In this document: in pieces, positions 33,671-42,722 of the stretch
Layout of the letters: the number at the start of each line of letters is the position of its first letter
Position numbering within the stretch: position 1 is the stretch's first letter
DNA from: Candidatus Pseudomonas phytovorans
Lineage (GTDB): Bacteria; Pseudomonadota; Gammaproteobacteria; Pseudomonadales; Pseudomonadaceae
Assembly (NCBI GenBank): GCA_029202525.1
Contig: CP119325.1
Coordinates: 1,005,001 to 1,069,000 of the forward strand
Direction: 5' to 3'
DNA: 64,000 bases
The notes under the pieces: model-generated
The model's input: only the letters and a program-made list of their open reading frames with translations
The model's database searches: none
What the model was told of the DNA's origin: nothing
Position numbers and translations under genes: made by a program

Positions 33671-35112
33671 CAGGCGTCCCCCCCGAATACGTCGATCTGG
33701 CGGAATACGCAGGCCGGCGAGGCATGCCCGACCCGCACCACCTGGTTGGGTTCGCCCTTGCCACAGTTGGGCGTGCCCAAGACCTGGAAGGTGCTGCGGT
33801 CGCCGACGGCCGACAGGTTGCGCCAGAACTGTGCGGAGATGCCGCGATAGTTGGGGTTCTTGACGATGCCTTTGAGCTGGCCGTTCTCGATCAACTGGCC
33901 CCATTCGCAGCCGAACTGGAACTTGTTGCGCGCATCGTCGATGGACCAGGAGCGGTTGGTGCGCATCAGGATGCCGTGCTCGATACCACCGATCAGTTGA
34001 TCGAAGGACTGGTCGCCCGGCTCGATGTTGAGGTTGGCCATGCGGTCGATCGGGGCGCGGTTCCAGCCGCAGGCACGGCTGTTGGCCACGCCGTCCAGGC
34101 CAGAGCGGAACTGCGACAGCGCGCCGCCCAGCGGACGTAACAGCAGGCCATCGCGGATCAGGAACTGCTTGCTGGCCGGGGTGCCGTCATCATCAAAGCT
34201 GTAGCTGGCCAGTTCTTCGCCGATGGTCGGGTCGAAGGTCACGTTCAACAGGCTGGAGCCGTATTGCAGCTGCCCAAAGTCACTGGCTTTGACGAAACTG
34301 GTACCGGCGTAGTTGCGCTCGTCGCCGAGGATGCGGTCCATTTCCAGCGGGTGGCCGATGGACTCATGGATCTGCAGCATCATCTGGTCGGGCATCAGCA
34401 GCAGGTCGCGCGGGCCGCTGGGGGTGTTGGGGGCCAGCAGCAGTTGCAGCGCCTCGTCGGCCACCTGCCGGGCGGCGCCGACCAGCCCGCAACGTTCGAT
34501 GATCTCGAAACCGCCCTGCTGGCCGAAGTTGTCGCGGCCCAGGCTGCGGCTCTGGCTGTCCTGACCATCGCTGGCAGTTACGCCAAGGCCCGGGAAAAGG
34601 AAACGCTGTGCGTGGCGCAGTTCGGCCCCGGCCGAGTTGAGGTACGTTTGCTCGACCAGGCTCAGGCCCAGGCTGGCTTGCCAGTCCACCAGGCGGCTGT
34701 CCTTGGGCACGCTGGCAGATTCGGCAGCGAGCAGGCCAAGGCAGTCAGCGAGCGAAGGTACCGGTTGCTCGAAGTTGGGCGAAACATGGTCGTGACGGGC
34801 GTTGGTCACTGGCTGGTCGCGCAGGTCGAGCAGGCTGTGCCGGGTGATCTGCCGGGCCAGGGCCTCGGCTTGTTCCAGTGCGCGTTGCAGGCCGGCCTGT
34901 GACAGGTCGGCGGTGGCCGCATAGGCTTCCACGCCATTGACCCGCACGGTGAGCATGGCGCCCTCGTCCTGGCTGAAGAAGGGTGGTTCGGCGACGTTGC
35001 GGCGAACCGACAGCGCCTGGTGCGACTGTTTCACATGGCGCAGGGAAAACAACTCGGCCGTGCTGCGCAGCGCGGCGAAGCGCTGGCGCAGCAGGGCGCT
35101 GGAATCGAACAT
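33670..35112 (-). CDS. TldD-like catalytic subunit, zinc metallopeptidase
   Basis: 480 residues from the ATG at 35112. IHESIGHPLEMDRILGDE holds the TldD zinc motif HExxxH (H249, E250, H254). Other landmarks are EGAMLTVRVNGVEAYAATA near the N-terminus and RACGWNRAPIDRMANLNIEPG plus GGIEHGILMRTNRSWSIDDARNKFQFGCEWGQ-type segments near the C-terminus. It pairs with the TldE-like product encoded immediately downstream. The start is 32 bases from the stop of the acyl-CoA dehydrogenase gene on the same strand, so all three may be cotranscribed. Substrate is unknown and no peptide-toxin gene is visible nearby. Confidence 0.88.
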   Translation of the reverse strand: MFDSSALLRQRFAALRSTAELFSLRHVKQSHQALSVRRNVAEPPFFSQDEGAMLTVRVNGVEAYAATADLSQAGLQRALEQAEALARQITRHSLLDLRDQPVTNARHDHVSPNFEQPVPSLADCLGLLAAESASVPKDSRLVDWQASLGLSLVEQTYLNSAGAELRHAQRFLFPGLGVTASDGQDSQSRSLGRDNFGQQGGFEIIERCGLVGAARQVADEALQLLLAPNTPSGPRDLLLMPDQMMLQIHESIGHPLEMDRILGDERNYAGTSFVKASDFGQLQYGSSLLNVTFDPTIGEELASYSFDDDGTPASKQFLIRDGLLLRPLGGALSQFRSGLDGVANSRACGWNRAPIDRMANLNIEPGDQSFDQLIGGIEHGILMRTNRSWSIDDARNKFQFGCEWGQLIENGQLKGIVKNPNYRGISAQFWRNLSAVGDRSTFQVLGTPNCGKGEPNQVVRVGHASPACVFRQIDVFGGDA

Positions 35113-35144
35113 GCCAAAGCCTCCGTGTATACGGTGGCTCCCCC

Positions 35145-36947
35145 TTAGAACCACTCGTCCTGCATGGTGAGGCAAGTGTCGTCGCGCGCCTCTAGCAATG
35201 CCAGGTCATTATGGCAGCCCGGTACTTCCCAGGTCAGGAAATAACGCGCGGCCTGCAGCTTGCCGAGATAGAAGTCGCGGTCGGCGTTGTTGCCCTTGTG
35301 TAGGCCAAGTTCAGCGTGGATCGCCTGTTCCAGCCAGCGCCAGCCGATCACGCAGTGTCCGAAGGCCTTGAGGTACAGGGCCGAATTGGCCAGGGCGCCA
35401 GCGATTTTGCCCTGCGCCAGGTCGCCGAGCAGGGCCAGGGTCACGCTTTGCAGGCGGTTGACCAGTTGTTCCAGCGGCTGGCGCAGCGGGTCGAGGTTGG
35501 GGTGGTGGCTGGCGCGCTCGCCGGTGGCGGCGATCAGGCGGATCAGTTGCTTGAGGCCGGCGCCATTGTTCTGCGCCAGTTTGCGCCCAAGCAAGTCGAG
35601 CGACTGGATGCCTTCGGTGCCCTCGTGGATCGGGTTCAGGCGGTTGTCGCGGTAATACTGCTCCACCGGGTACTCACGGGTGTAGCCGTGGCCGCCAAGG
35701 ATCTGGATCGCCAGTTCGTTGGCCTTGAGGCAGAACGTCGAGGGCCAAGACTTGACGATCGGGGTCAGCAGGTCGAGTAGGTCCTGCGTTTGTTTGCGGG
35801 TAGCTTCGTCGTCGGCAGTCTGGGTGTCGTCGAACAGGCGCGCTGCATACAGGCCAAGGTCGAAGGCGCCTTCCACATAGGCCTTCTGCGTCAGCAGCAT
35901 GCGTTTCACATCGGTGTGGCTGATGATCGGCACCGCAGGGCTGTGCGGGTCCTTGTTGTCCGGCAGACGGCCCTGCGGGCGCTGGCGGGCGTATTCCAGT
36001 GAATACAGGTAACCGGCGTAACCGAGCATCACTGCCCCCATGCCGACGCCGATGCGCGCCTCATTCATCATCTGGAACATGCAGGCGAGGCCTTGATGAG
36101 GCTGGCCGACCAGGTAGCCGACACACTCGCCGTTGTCACCGAAGTTCAGTGCAGTGGAGGTGGTGCCGCGCCAGCCCATCTTGTGGAACAGCCCAGCCAG
36201 CAGCACATCGTTGCGCGAGCCACGGCTGCCGTCCGGGTTGACGTGGTATTTGGGTACGATGAACAGCGAAATGCCTTTTACCCCAGGTGGAGCATCCGGC
36301 AGTTTGGCCAGCACCATGTGCACGATGTTTTCCGACAGCTCGTGGTCGCCGCCGGAAATGAAGATCTTGTTGCCCTTGATCCGGTAACTGCCGTCGCCTG
36401 CAGGTTCTGCGCGGGTGCGGATATCGGCCAGCGACGAGCCTGCATGCGGTTCGGTCAGAGCCATGGTGCCGAAGTAGCGGCCCTCGATCATCGGTTGCAG
36501 GAAAAGGCGCTTTTGCTCTTCGCTGCCGAAGCTCTCGATCAGGTTGGCCGCGCCCATGGTCAGGAACGGGTAGGCCGTGGTGCCGGCGTTGGCGGCCTGG
36601 AAGTGGGCGAAGCACGCCTGCGAAACCAGGCTGGGCAACTGCATGCCACCAGCCTCGAAATCCCGGTTGGCGTTGAGGAAACCGGCTTCGAGGAAGGCAT
36701 CGACAGCGGGTTTCACCTCGGGGATCAGTTCGGCGCGACCGTCCACGTAGCGTGGCTCGTTTTCGTCGGCCTTGCGGTTGTGCGGGGCGAAGTACTTTTC
36801 GGCGATGGTGCGTGCGGTGGTCAACGCCGCGTCGAAGGTTTCCCGGCTGTGCTCGGCGAAGCGAGGGCGCTGGGTGAGGGCTTCGGCGTCGAGGACTTCG
36901 TAGAGCTCGAAGGCCAGGTTGCGGGGGCTGAGCAGGGTCTCGGGCAT
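35145..36947 (-). CDS. Acyl-CoA dehydrogenase, DmdC/long C-terminal type
   Basis: 600 residues from the ATG at 36947 (AAGGACC ahead). FAD-dependent oxidation of an acyl-CoA to the enoyl-CoA. MALTEPHAGSSLADIRTRA and GNKIFISGGDHE are the FAD/substrate region; ILGGHGYTREYPVEQYYRDNRLNPIHEGTEGIQSLDLLGRK-type segments hold the catalytic Glu in the HEGTEGIQ motif. The extra 120 residues after the core match the long group that includes the 3-methylmercaptopropionyl-CoA dehydrogenase DmdC, but these proteins serve varied acyl-CoAs and the substrate cannot be assigned. It is next to the TldD/TldE-like pair without obvious functional link. Confidence 0.9.
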   Translation of the reverse strand: MPETLLSPRNLAFELYEVLDAEALTQRPRFAEHSRETFDAALTTARTIAEKYFAPHNRKADENEPRYVDGRAELIPEVKPAVDAFLEAGFLNANRDFEAGGMQLPSLVSQACFAHFQAANAGTTAYPFLTMGAANLIESFGSEEQKRLFLQPMIEGRYFGTMALTEPHAGSSLADIRTRAEPAGDGSYRIKGNKIFISGGDHELSENIVHMVLAKLPDAPPGVKGISLFIVPKYHVNPDGSRGSRNDVLLAGLFHKMGWRGTTSTALNFGDNGECVGYLVGQPHQGLACMFQMMNEARIGVGMGAVMLGYAGYLYSLEYARQRPQGRLPDNKDPHSPAVPIISHTDVKRMLLTQKAYVEGAFDLGLYAARLFDDTQTADDEATRKQTQDLLDLLTPIVKSWPSTFCLKANELAIQILGGHGYTREYPVEQYYRDNRLNPIHEGTEGIQSLDLLGRKLAQNNGAGLKQLIRLIAATGERASHHPNLDPLRQPLEQLVNRLQSVTLALLGDLAQGKIAGALANSALYLKAFGHCVIGWRWLEQAIHAELGLHKGNNADRDFYLGKLQAARYFLTWEVPGCHNDLALLEARDDTCLTMQDEWF

Positions 36948-37335
36948 GGGGGCGGTCCTTGAGCGGGCTTGGGGCGAGTCTAGGATTGGCCGAATAAGGC
37001 TGGCTACCATGATTGATTCAGATGATGTTCAGCTACAGATTCTCGCATTTGAGCGTCTGGTAGGGGTGACGGGGCGAAGGGGCTGGGTTGAGCGAGCGTC
37101 AAGACCACTAGTTCGCAGTTAACCTTGTAGCGGGTGCGAGATCAAAAGGCATGCACCTGTCAGCCTCGACACCTTTTAAGCTCTGCTATTCCACTGACGG
37201 CATGAAAAATTTGAGGCGTCAGAGGCTTCTTCGGAGAAGGCAGCAGGAAAAAACCTACGCGCTTTTCAGAAACTTCCTATGACCGCAATTATGGAAGATG
37301 AGGTAGGTATTGAGTCTTCACTGTGGAGGAATTCT
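36948..37335. other. Non-coding junction upstream of the AT-richer patch
   Basis: 388 bases between the acyl-CoA dehydrogenase start (minus) and the ribosome-site-supported start of the orphan gene (plus). TAGACT on the minus strand near 36975 may be the dehydrogenase -10. From about 37090 the base composition drifts towards A+T relative to the flanks. GACGGCATGAAAAATTTGAGGCGTC near 37196 is an imperfect inverted repeat. No reading frame here looks like protein, apart from 19 optional codons upstream of 37336. Confidence 0.4.
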
Positions 37336-37902
37336 ATGGACAGGATTTGTGAGTGGCGCGACGTTTGGAAAGAAGATTTAGAGAGGGTTGAAGACCCTTT
37401 TTTTGCTTGTTCGGTAGTACAGAGAGCTTTGCTGGAAAATACGACCCTGCGAGGACTGCGTGATTTCCAGAAAGCATGTGATTTGCCTCTGGGGCGTCCT
37501 CTGCTGCAGGATGATATCTGGCGAGCTTTGAAGCTGGTGGAGGACGGTAGGTGGTTCCTTATTCGGGAGCAAGCAATTTCTCCGATTGATGTGTCGCGTT
37601 ACCCTCAGTTGAGAGGGGCAGAATCAAAGCTGGATTTACTGCTGTCTGAGAGTAAATACCCAGAAGTTGATGGTCCTGGGAAGTGGAAAACATTCAGTAT
37701 TAATACAGATTTATTGTGGTCTGGGGTGGCGTTGGTCGCAAATTTTGTTACATCCCGAGGAGATGAGGGGCGGCTTTTTTCGAGCGAGGGGAAAGACTAT
37801 GCAAATACCCGTAGGTTGGTAAACCAGAGGTGGGTGCCGTTGGGCAAAAATGAGCGGAATTTCGCCAGGCTGTCGGCTATACATCGATATGGCGATGTAT
37901 GA
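37336..37902 (+). CDS. Orphan protein in an AT-richer patch
   Basis: 188 residues if translation starts at the ATG at 37336, which has GGAGG at 7 bases (37324-37328); the frame is open from an ATG at 37279 with no ribosome site, giving 207 residues. The protein is soluble, begins DRICEWRDVWKEDLERVEDP and is rich in charged residues and tryptophan; no signal peptide, membrane helix or known motif is seen. Codon use contains many AT-ending codons unlike the neighbours, suggesting acquisition from elsewhere. Followed 110 bases later by a membrane-protein gene. The arrangement of a soluble and a four-helix protein resembles some effector/immunity or toxin/antitoxin pairs, but nothing in the sequence proves it. 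Confidence 0.6.
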   Translation: MDRICEWRDVWKEDLERVEDPFFACSVVQRALLENTTLRGLRDFQKACDLPLGRPLLQDDIWRALKLVEDGRWFLIREQAISPIDVSRYPQLRGAESKLDLLLSESKYPEVDGPGKWKTFSINTDLLWSGVALVANFVTSRGDEGRLFSSEGKDYANTRRLVNQRWVPLGKNERNFARLSAIHRYGDV

Positions 37903-37993
37903 AGTATAACGCAAAATTATGTACAGGCTGATGATGCATGGGCGATCACAGGGCAGTCCTGGCACTGGCGCCCTGCGGTGGCTGATGAGGAAT

Positions 37994-38029
37994 ATGAATA
38001 TAAAAACGGCGCATGCTGATGGTCTCTAA
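37994..38029 (+). CDS. Possible 11-codon leader ORF
   Basis: ATG at 37994 with GAGGAAT directly ahead encodes MNIKTAHADGL and stops at 38027-38029. It overlaps the likely start codons of the membrane-protein gene (38013 and 38019) in another frame. The ribosome site fits this ORF and not the longer gene, so it may couple translation, or the real start of the membrane protein may involve a frameshift or sequence difference. Confidence 0.35.
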   Translation: MNIKTAHADGL

Positions 38030-38471
38030 CATTAATAAACAGCGATCTATATATTTTCTTTGGGCAAGTATGGATGCGTTTTATATTATTTTGTATGTCT
38101 TGCGTAATGTCGTCCGTGGCGCACTCCCTTTTTGGTCGGATTTAAATAGTGGTCTTGAAGTGGTGCGGAGTTGGGGTGGGTCAAGTTTTGTGATTTGGAT
38201 CGGGCTGTTCTTACAGATTTCAGTTATTGTTACGTGCGTGGGTTTTTTTAAGTATCAAAAAATCGTGATTTTTTTGGCGCTGGTGCAGATACCATTCAGA
38301 TTGTTTTTCATTGTCCCGTCGATTTCGGTGGTTTTGCTCTTGCCTATGGTCGTTGCTGGGATCAATAACTGGATATGGGTTGGGTTGCTACTTGCTTCAG
38401 AGGCGATTAAAGGGTGGAGTATCTGGTGGCTTTGGCGTACATCTGAATCGTGTATCTTGGAAAAATCGTGA
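38013..38471 (+). CDS. Orphan polytopic membrane protein
   Basis: 152 residues from 38013 (or 150 from 38019). Hydrophobic segments at about 13-31, 58-79, 83-115 (perhaps two) and 119-141 predict four or five membrane helices; short basic loops (RNVVRG, FKYQK) follow the helices. WIWVGLLLASEAIKGWSIWWLW near the C-terminus is very tryptophan-rich. Neither start has its own ribosome site; GAGGAAT at 37985 serves the overlapping mini-ORF. Codons are AT-rich as in the preceding orphan gene. No family recognised. It ends at a bidirectional terminator shared with putA. Confidence 0.65.
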   Translation: MLMVSNINKQRSIYFLWASMDAFYIILYVLRNVVRGALPFWSDLNSGLEVVRSWGGSSFVIWIGLFLQISVIVTCVGFFKYQKIVIFLALVQIPFRLFFIVPSISVVLLLPMVVAGINNWIWVGLLLASEAIKGWSIWWLWRTSESCILEKS

Positions 38472-38492
38472 GGCCAATGCCGCGAGTTGCCC

Positions 38493-38526
38493 ATAAAAAA
38501 GGAGAGCCGAAGCCCTCCTTTTTTAT
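38493..38526. terminator. Bidirectional terminator between the orphan membrane gene and putA
   Basis: ATAAAAAAGGAG (38493-38504) and CTCCTTTTTTAT (38515-38526) are perfect 12-bp inverted repeats with a 10-base loop. U tracts arise on both strands, so it can end the plus-strand orphan transcript and the minus-strand putA transcript (stop at 38536). Confidence 0.92.
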
Positions 38527-38535
38527 CAACAGCGA

Positions 38536-41500
38536 TCAGCCAATGGTCATCAAGCTGGCATTACCCCCCGCCGCCGCAGTGTTCACACTCACCGCTCGCT
38601 CGATCACCAACCGCTCCAGCCCAATCTGGTGATCCCCGCTGGACAACCCGTGCACACCCACGATCGCACCGGCACGCTTGGCCACTTGCTGGCAAACCGC
38701 TCGCAGCTGGTCCGAGTCGCCATGGTGGATCACGGCGTCGAACGCCACTTCATCTTTGTTCCAGTCCGCCACCAGCTTGACCTTGGCCTGCAGCTCACGC
38801 GGCAGGCGGGCACGCAGGGCCTTGCCAGGTTCGCCGTCAGCCCACACCGCCGAGCTGCCTACAGCCAGCACTGCAGCGAACTGCGCCAGCAGGTCGGCCT
38901 CGTTGTCGGCCAGGCACAGCACGTGCTCGCGCGGCAGAATGGTGTAGCTGTTGCGCTCGCCGGTCGGGCCTGGCAACAGGCGGGCGATGCCGCTTTGCGA
39001 CTGGCTTGCGAACTGGTCGCACAGTGCGGCCAGTTCGGGCAGCTGGTTGCTCTCGGCCCAGGCCTTCAGGCCGTGCAGCGGCTTCACCAACTGCTCGTGC
39101 AGGGTGCGGTCAGGCTTGCCTTCGCCGTCCTGCTGCTGGAAATGGCGGCCAATCGCGTCGGCCGGGCGGGTCGACAGCAGGCGGTACAGGTACAGCGGGC
39201 CGCCGGCTTTCGGGCCGGTGCCAGACAGGCCTTCACCACCAAACGGCTGCACGCCCACTACTGCACCGACGATGTTGCGGTTGACGTACATGTTGCCGGC
39301 GTTAGCGTTCTCCACCACCTTGGCGATGGTCTCGTCGATGCGGGTGTGCACGCCCAGGGTCAGGCCGTAACCGGAGTTGTTGATCTGCTCGATCAACTGG
39401 TCGAGGTTGCGGCGGTTGTAGCGCACCACGTGCAGCACCGGGCCGAAGATTTCGCGCTTCAGCTCATCGAAGCTGTCCAGCTCGATCAGCGTTGGCATGA
39501 CGAAGGTGCCACGTTTGACCTCGGCAGCATCGGCGATGGCCACCTGATAGACCGACCGGCCTTTCTCACGCATGCCTTGGATGTGCTTCTCGATACCGGC
39601 CTTGGCTTCGGCGTCGATCACCGGGCCAATGTCCACGGCCAGGCGGTCCGGGCAGCCCAGGCGGCTTTCGGCCATGGCGCCCTTGAGCATTTCGATCACG
39701 CGGTCGGCGGAGTCTTCCTGCAGGCACAGCACGCGCAGGGCCGAGCAACGCTGGCCGGCGCTGTCGAAGGCCGACGACACCACGTCGATCACTACCTGCT
39801 CGGTCAGTGCCGAGGAGTCGACGATCATCGCGTTCTGGCCGCCGGTTTCGGCGATCAGCGGGATCGGACGGCCCTGGTTGTCCAGGCGGCCGGCGACGTT
39901 GCGCTGCAGCAGGCGGGCAACTTCGGTAGAGCCGGTGAACATCACGCCTTTGACGCGCTCGTCACCGACCAGGCCGGCACCGACGGTTTCGCCACGGCCT
40001 GGCAGCAGTTGCAGCACGCCTTCAGGGATGCCAGCGTCCAGCAGCAGGCGTACGGCTTGGGCGGCGATCAGCGGCGTTTGCTCGGCGGGCTTGGCCAGTA
40101 CCGGGTTACCGGCTGCCAGGGCAGCGGCCACCTGGCCGGAGAAGATCGCCAGCGGGAAGTTCCACGGGCTGATGCACACCACCGGGCCCAGCGGGCGGTG
40201 GGCGTCGTTGCTGAAGTCGTTGCGTGCCTGCACCGCGTAGTAGCGCAGGAAGTCCACGGCTTCACGCACTTCGGCGATGGCGTTGGCGAAGGTCTTGCCA
40301 GCTTCGCGGATCAGCAGGCCCATCAACGGCTGGATCTCGGCCTCCATCAGGTCGGCAGTGCGCTCCAGAATGGCGGCGCGCTCGGCTGGCGGCGTGGCCT
40401 GCCAGATAGGCGCAGCATTGATCGCGCACTGGATGGCATTGTCGACGTCGGCAACGGTAGCTTCCTGTACGTGGCCGACCACATCGCGGTGGTCCGCCGG
40501 GTTCAGCACCGGTACTGCAGCAGACTCGGTGGCGGCGCAGGCCAGCAGCGGGGCAGCCTTCCAGTCATTGTTGGCGGTGGCCAACATGGCGCAGGACAGC
40601 GACGCCAGGCGGTGTTCGTTGGCCATGTCGATACCGGCCGAGTTGGCCCGCTCAGGGCCGTACAAATCACGCGGCAGCGGGATGCGTGGGTGCGGCAGGC
40701 CAAGGCTGCCTTCCTGGGCGCCCATACGCTCGATGCTGGCGACCGGGTCGGCGACCAGTTCCTGGATGGAAATCGAGTGGTCGGCGATGCGGTTGACGAA
40801 CGAGGTGTTGGCGCCGTTTTCCAGCAGGCGGCGTACCAGGTAGGCCAGCAGCGTTTCGTGGGTGCCGACCGGCGCATAGACGCGGCACGGGCGGTTCAGC
40901 TTGCCATCGGCAACCTTGCCGACCACTTGCTCGTACAGCGGTTCGCCCATGCCGTGCAGGCACTGGAACTCGTACTGGCCCGGGTAGTAGTTCTGCCCGG
41001 CAATGTGGTAAATGGCCGACAGGGTGTGGGCGTTGTGGGTAGCGAACTGCGGGTAGATGGCTTCTGGTACGGCCAGCAGCTTGCGGGCGCAGGCGACGTA
41101 GGACACGTCGGTGTACACCTTGCGGGTGTAGACCGGGTAGCCTTCCAGGCCTTCGACCTGGGCGCGCTTGATCTCGCTGTCCCAGTAGGCGCCTTTTACC
41201 AGGCGGATCATCAGGCGGTGGCGGCTGCGCTTGGCCAGGTCGATGACGTAGTCGATCACGTACGGGCAGCGCTTCTGGTAGGCCTGGATGACAAAGCCGA
41301 TACCGTTCCAGCCCGCCAGCGAGGGCTCGAAGCACAGGCGCTCGAGCAGGTCGAGCGACAGCTCCAGGCGGTCGGCTTCTTCGGCGTCGATGTTCAGGCC
41401 GATGTCGTACTGCTTGGCGAGCAGGGTCAGCGACAGCAGGCGCGGGTACAGCTCTTCCATCACGCGCTCGTACTGGGCGCGGCTGTAGCGTGGGTGCAGT

Positions 41501-42489
41501 GCCGACAGCTTGATGGAGATGCCCGGGCCTTCATAGATGCCGCGGCCATGAGAGGCCTTGCCAATCGAATGGATGGCCTGCTCGTAGGACGCCAGGTACT
41601 TCTGTGCGTCATGCTCGGTCAGTGCGGCTTCGCCGAGCATGTCGTAGGAATAGCGGAAACCCTTGGCCTCGAAACGGCTGGCATTGGCCAGGGCTTCGGC
41701 GATGGTCTCACCGGTGACGAACTGCTCGCCCATCAGGCGCATGGCCATGTCGACGCCCTTGCGGATCATCGGCTCGCCGCTCTTGCCGATGATGCGGGTG
41801 AGGGAGGAGGTCAGGCCGGATTCGTTGTGGGTGCTGACCAGCTTGCCGGTCAGCAGCAGGCCCCAGGTGGCGGCGTTGACGAACAGCGACGGGCTGTTGC
41901 CCAGGTGCGGCTGCCAGTTGCCGGTGCTGATCTTGTCGCGGATCAGCGCGTCGCGGGTGCCCTTGTCGGGGATGCGCAGCAGCGCTTCGGCCAGGCACAT
42001 CAGTGCCACGCCTTCCTGGGACGACAGCGAAAACTCCTGCAGCAGGCCCTGGACGATGCCGGCGCGCCCGCCGGCGCTCTTCTGGTTGCGCAGTTTTTCG
42101 GCAATGCCGGCCGCCAGCTTGTTGGTGGCTTCGGCCAGCGGTGCGCTGAGGCGTGCCTGCTCCAGCAGCATTGGCACCACTTCCTGCTCGGGGCGGCGGT
42201 AGGCGGCGGTGATCGCTGAGCGCAGTACCGATTGCGGCAGGATGCTCTCGGCAAACTCGAGGAAGCACTGGTGGCCGTGGTCGGCCTGAACATCACCGGC
42301 GTCATCGGCCAGGCTGTTGGCATGACCGTTGAGTTCGGTCAGGGTGGCGCCACCCTCGAGCTTCTCCAGGTAGTTGAAGATCGCTTGCTTGATCAACCAG
42401 TGCGGCGTGCGGTCAATCGACTGCGCAGCTGCCTTGAGTCGCTCACGGGTAGGGTCATCGAGTTTGACCCCAAGGGTGGTGGTAGCCAT
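38536..42489 (-). CDS. putA: Trifunctional proline utilisation protein PutA
   Basis: 1317 residues. Residues 1-50 are a ribbon-helix-helix DNA-binding domain (TLGVKLDDPTRERLKAAAQS, then an IDRTPHWLIKQAIFNYLE helix), so the protein represses put genes. The FAD proline dehydrogenase barrel follows (about 190-560; GKASHGRGIYEGPGISIKLS, RLVKGAYWDSEIKRAQ, ATHNAHTL). The aldehyde dehydrogenase domain (about 640-1130) includes VCISPWNFPLAIFSGQ, AETGGQNAMIVDSSA and the catalytic Cys in SAGQRCSALRVLC (about residue 917). It oxidises proline to glutamate in two steps at the inner membrane face. It is divergent from putP. Confidence 0.98.
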   Translation of the reverse strand: MATTTLGVKLDDPTRERLKAAAQSIDRTPHWLIKQAIFNYLEKLEGGATLTELNGHANSLADDAGDVQADHGHQCFLEFAESILPQSVLRSAITAAYRRPEQEVVPMLLEQARLSAPLAEATNKLAAGIAEKLRNQKSAGGRAGIVQGLLQEFSLSSQEGVALMCLAEALLRIPDKGTRDALIRDKISTGNWQPHLGNSPSLFVNAATWGLLLTGKLVSTHNESGLTSSLTRIIGKSGEPMIRKGVDMAMRLMGEQFVTGETIAEALANASRFEAKGFRYSYDMLGEAALTEHDAQKYLASYEQAIHSIGKASHGRGIYEGPGISIKLSALHPRYSRAQYERVMEELYPRLLSLTLLAKQYDIGLNIDAEEADRLELSLDLLERLCFEPSLAGWNGIGFVIQAYQKRCPYVIDYVIDLAKRSRHRLMIRLVKGAYWDSEIKRAQVEGLEGYPVYTRKVYTDVSYVACARKLLAVPEAIYPQFATHNAHTLSAIYHIAGQNYYPGQYEFQCLHGMGEPLYEQVVGKVADGKLNRPCRVYAPVGTHETLLAYLVRRLLENGANTSFVNRIADHSISIQELVADPVASIERMGAQEGSLGLPHPRIPLPRDLYGPERANSAGIDMANEHRLASLSCAMLATANNDWKAAPLLACAATESAAVPVLNPADHRDVVGHVQEATVADVDNAIQCAINAAPIWQATPPAERAAILERTADLMEAEIQPLMGLLIREAGKTFANAIAEVREAVDFLRYYAVQARNDFSNDAHRPLGPVVCISPWNFPLAIFSGQVAAALAAGNPVLAKPAEQTPLIAAQAVRLLLDAGIPEGVLQLLPGRGETVGAGLVGDERVKGVMFTGSTEVARLLQRNVAGRLDNQGRPIPLIAETGGQNAMIVDSSALTEQVVIDVVSSAFDSAGQRCSALRVLCLQEDSADRVIEMLKGAMAESRLGCPDRLAVDIGPVIDAEAKAGIEKHIQGMREKGRSVYQVAIADAAEVKRGTFVMPTLIELDSFDELKREIFGPVLHVVRYNRRNLDQLIEQINNSGYGLTLGVHTRIDETIAKVVENANAGNMYVNRNIVGAVVGVQPFGGEGLSGTGPKAGGPLYLYRLLSTRPADAIGRHFQQQDGEGKPDRTLHEQLVKPLHGLKAWAESNQLPELAALCDQFASQSQSGIARLLPGPTGERNSYTILPREHVLCLADNEADLLAQFAAVLAVGSSAVWADGEPGKALRARLPRELQAKVKLVADWNKDEVAFDAVIHHGDSDQLRAVCQQVAKRAGAIVGVHGLSSGDHQIGLERLVIERAVSVNTAAAGGNASLMTIG

Positions 42490-42556
42490 TTCTTATCCTC
42501 TTTATTGCCACGGCTGTGGCCTAAGCTGGCGCCAAGAGTAGCTGTAGGACAATTCG

Positions 42557-42601
42557 GGTGCAACCAGGTGCAACCCGAATTTTTTGTGTAAAAGGTGCAA
42601 C
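42557..42601. promoter_or_regulatory. PutA operator cluster, putA side
   Basis: Three direct GGTGCAAC boxes at 42557-42564, 42567-42574 and 42594-42601 (spacing 10 and 27 bp), 68-112 bases upstream of putA. They contain the TTGCA core (here as TGCAA) recognised by PutA ribbon-helix-helix domains. Helical-turn spacing of the first two supports cooperative binding. Confidence 0.7.
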
Positions 42602-42722
42602 TCGTCTGACAGACATTTCCACACCTTGAAAAGGGGCGTTCACGGTGCGTTTTATTCTGAAAAAACGCGTTTATGCTCCAAAAAGGAGCAAAAAAGCGAC
42701 TTTTACAAAAAATGCCTGGATG

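Noticed and set aside
38629..42219. 1196-codon open frame on the plus strand, antisense to putA
   Set aside because: Exact mirror of a strong gene; stop-free antisense frames are common in high-GC genomes and the product has low-complexity composition with no motif.
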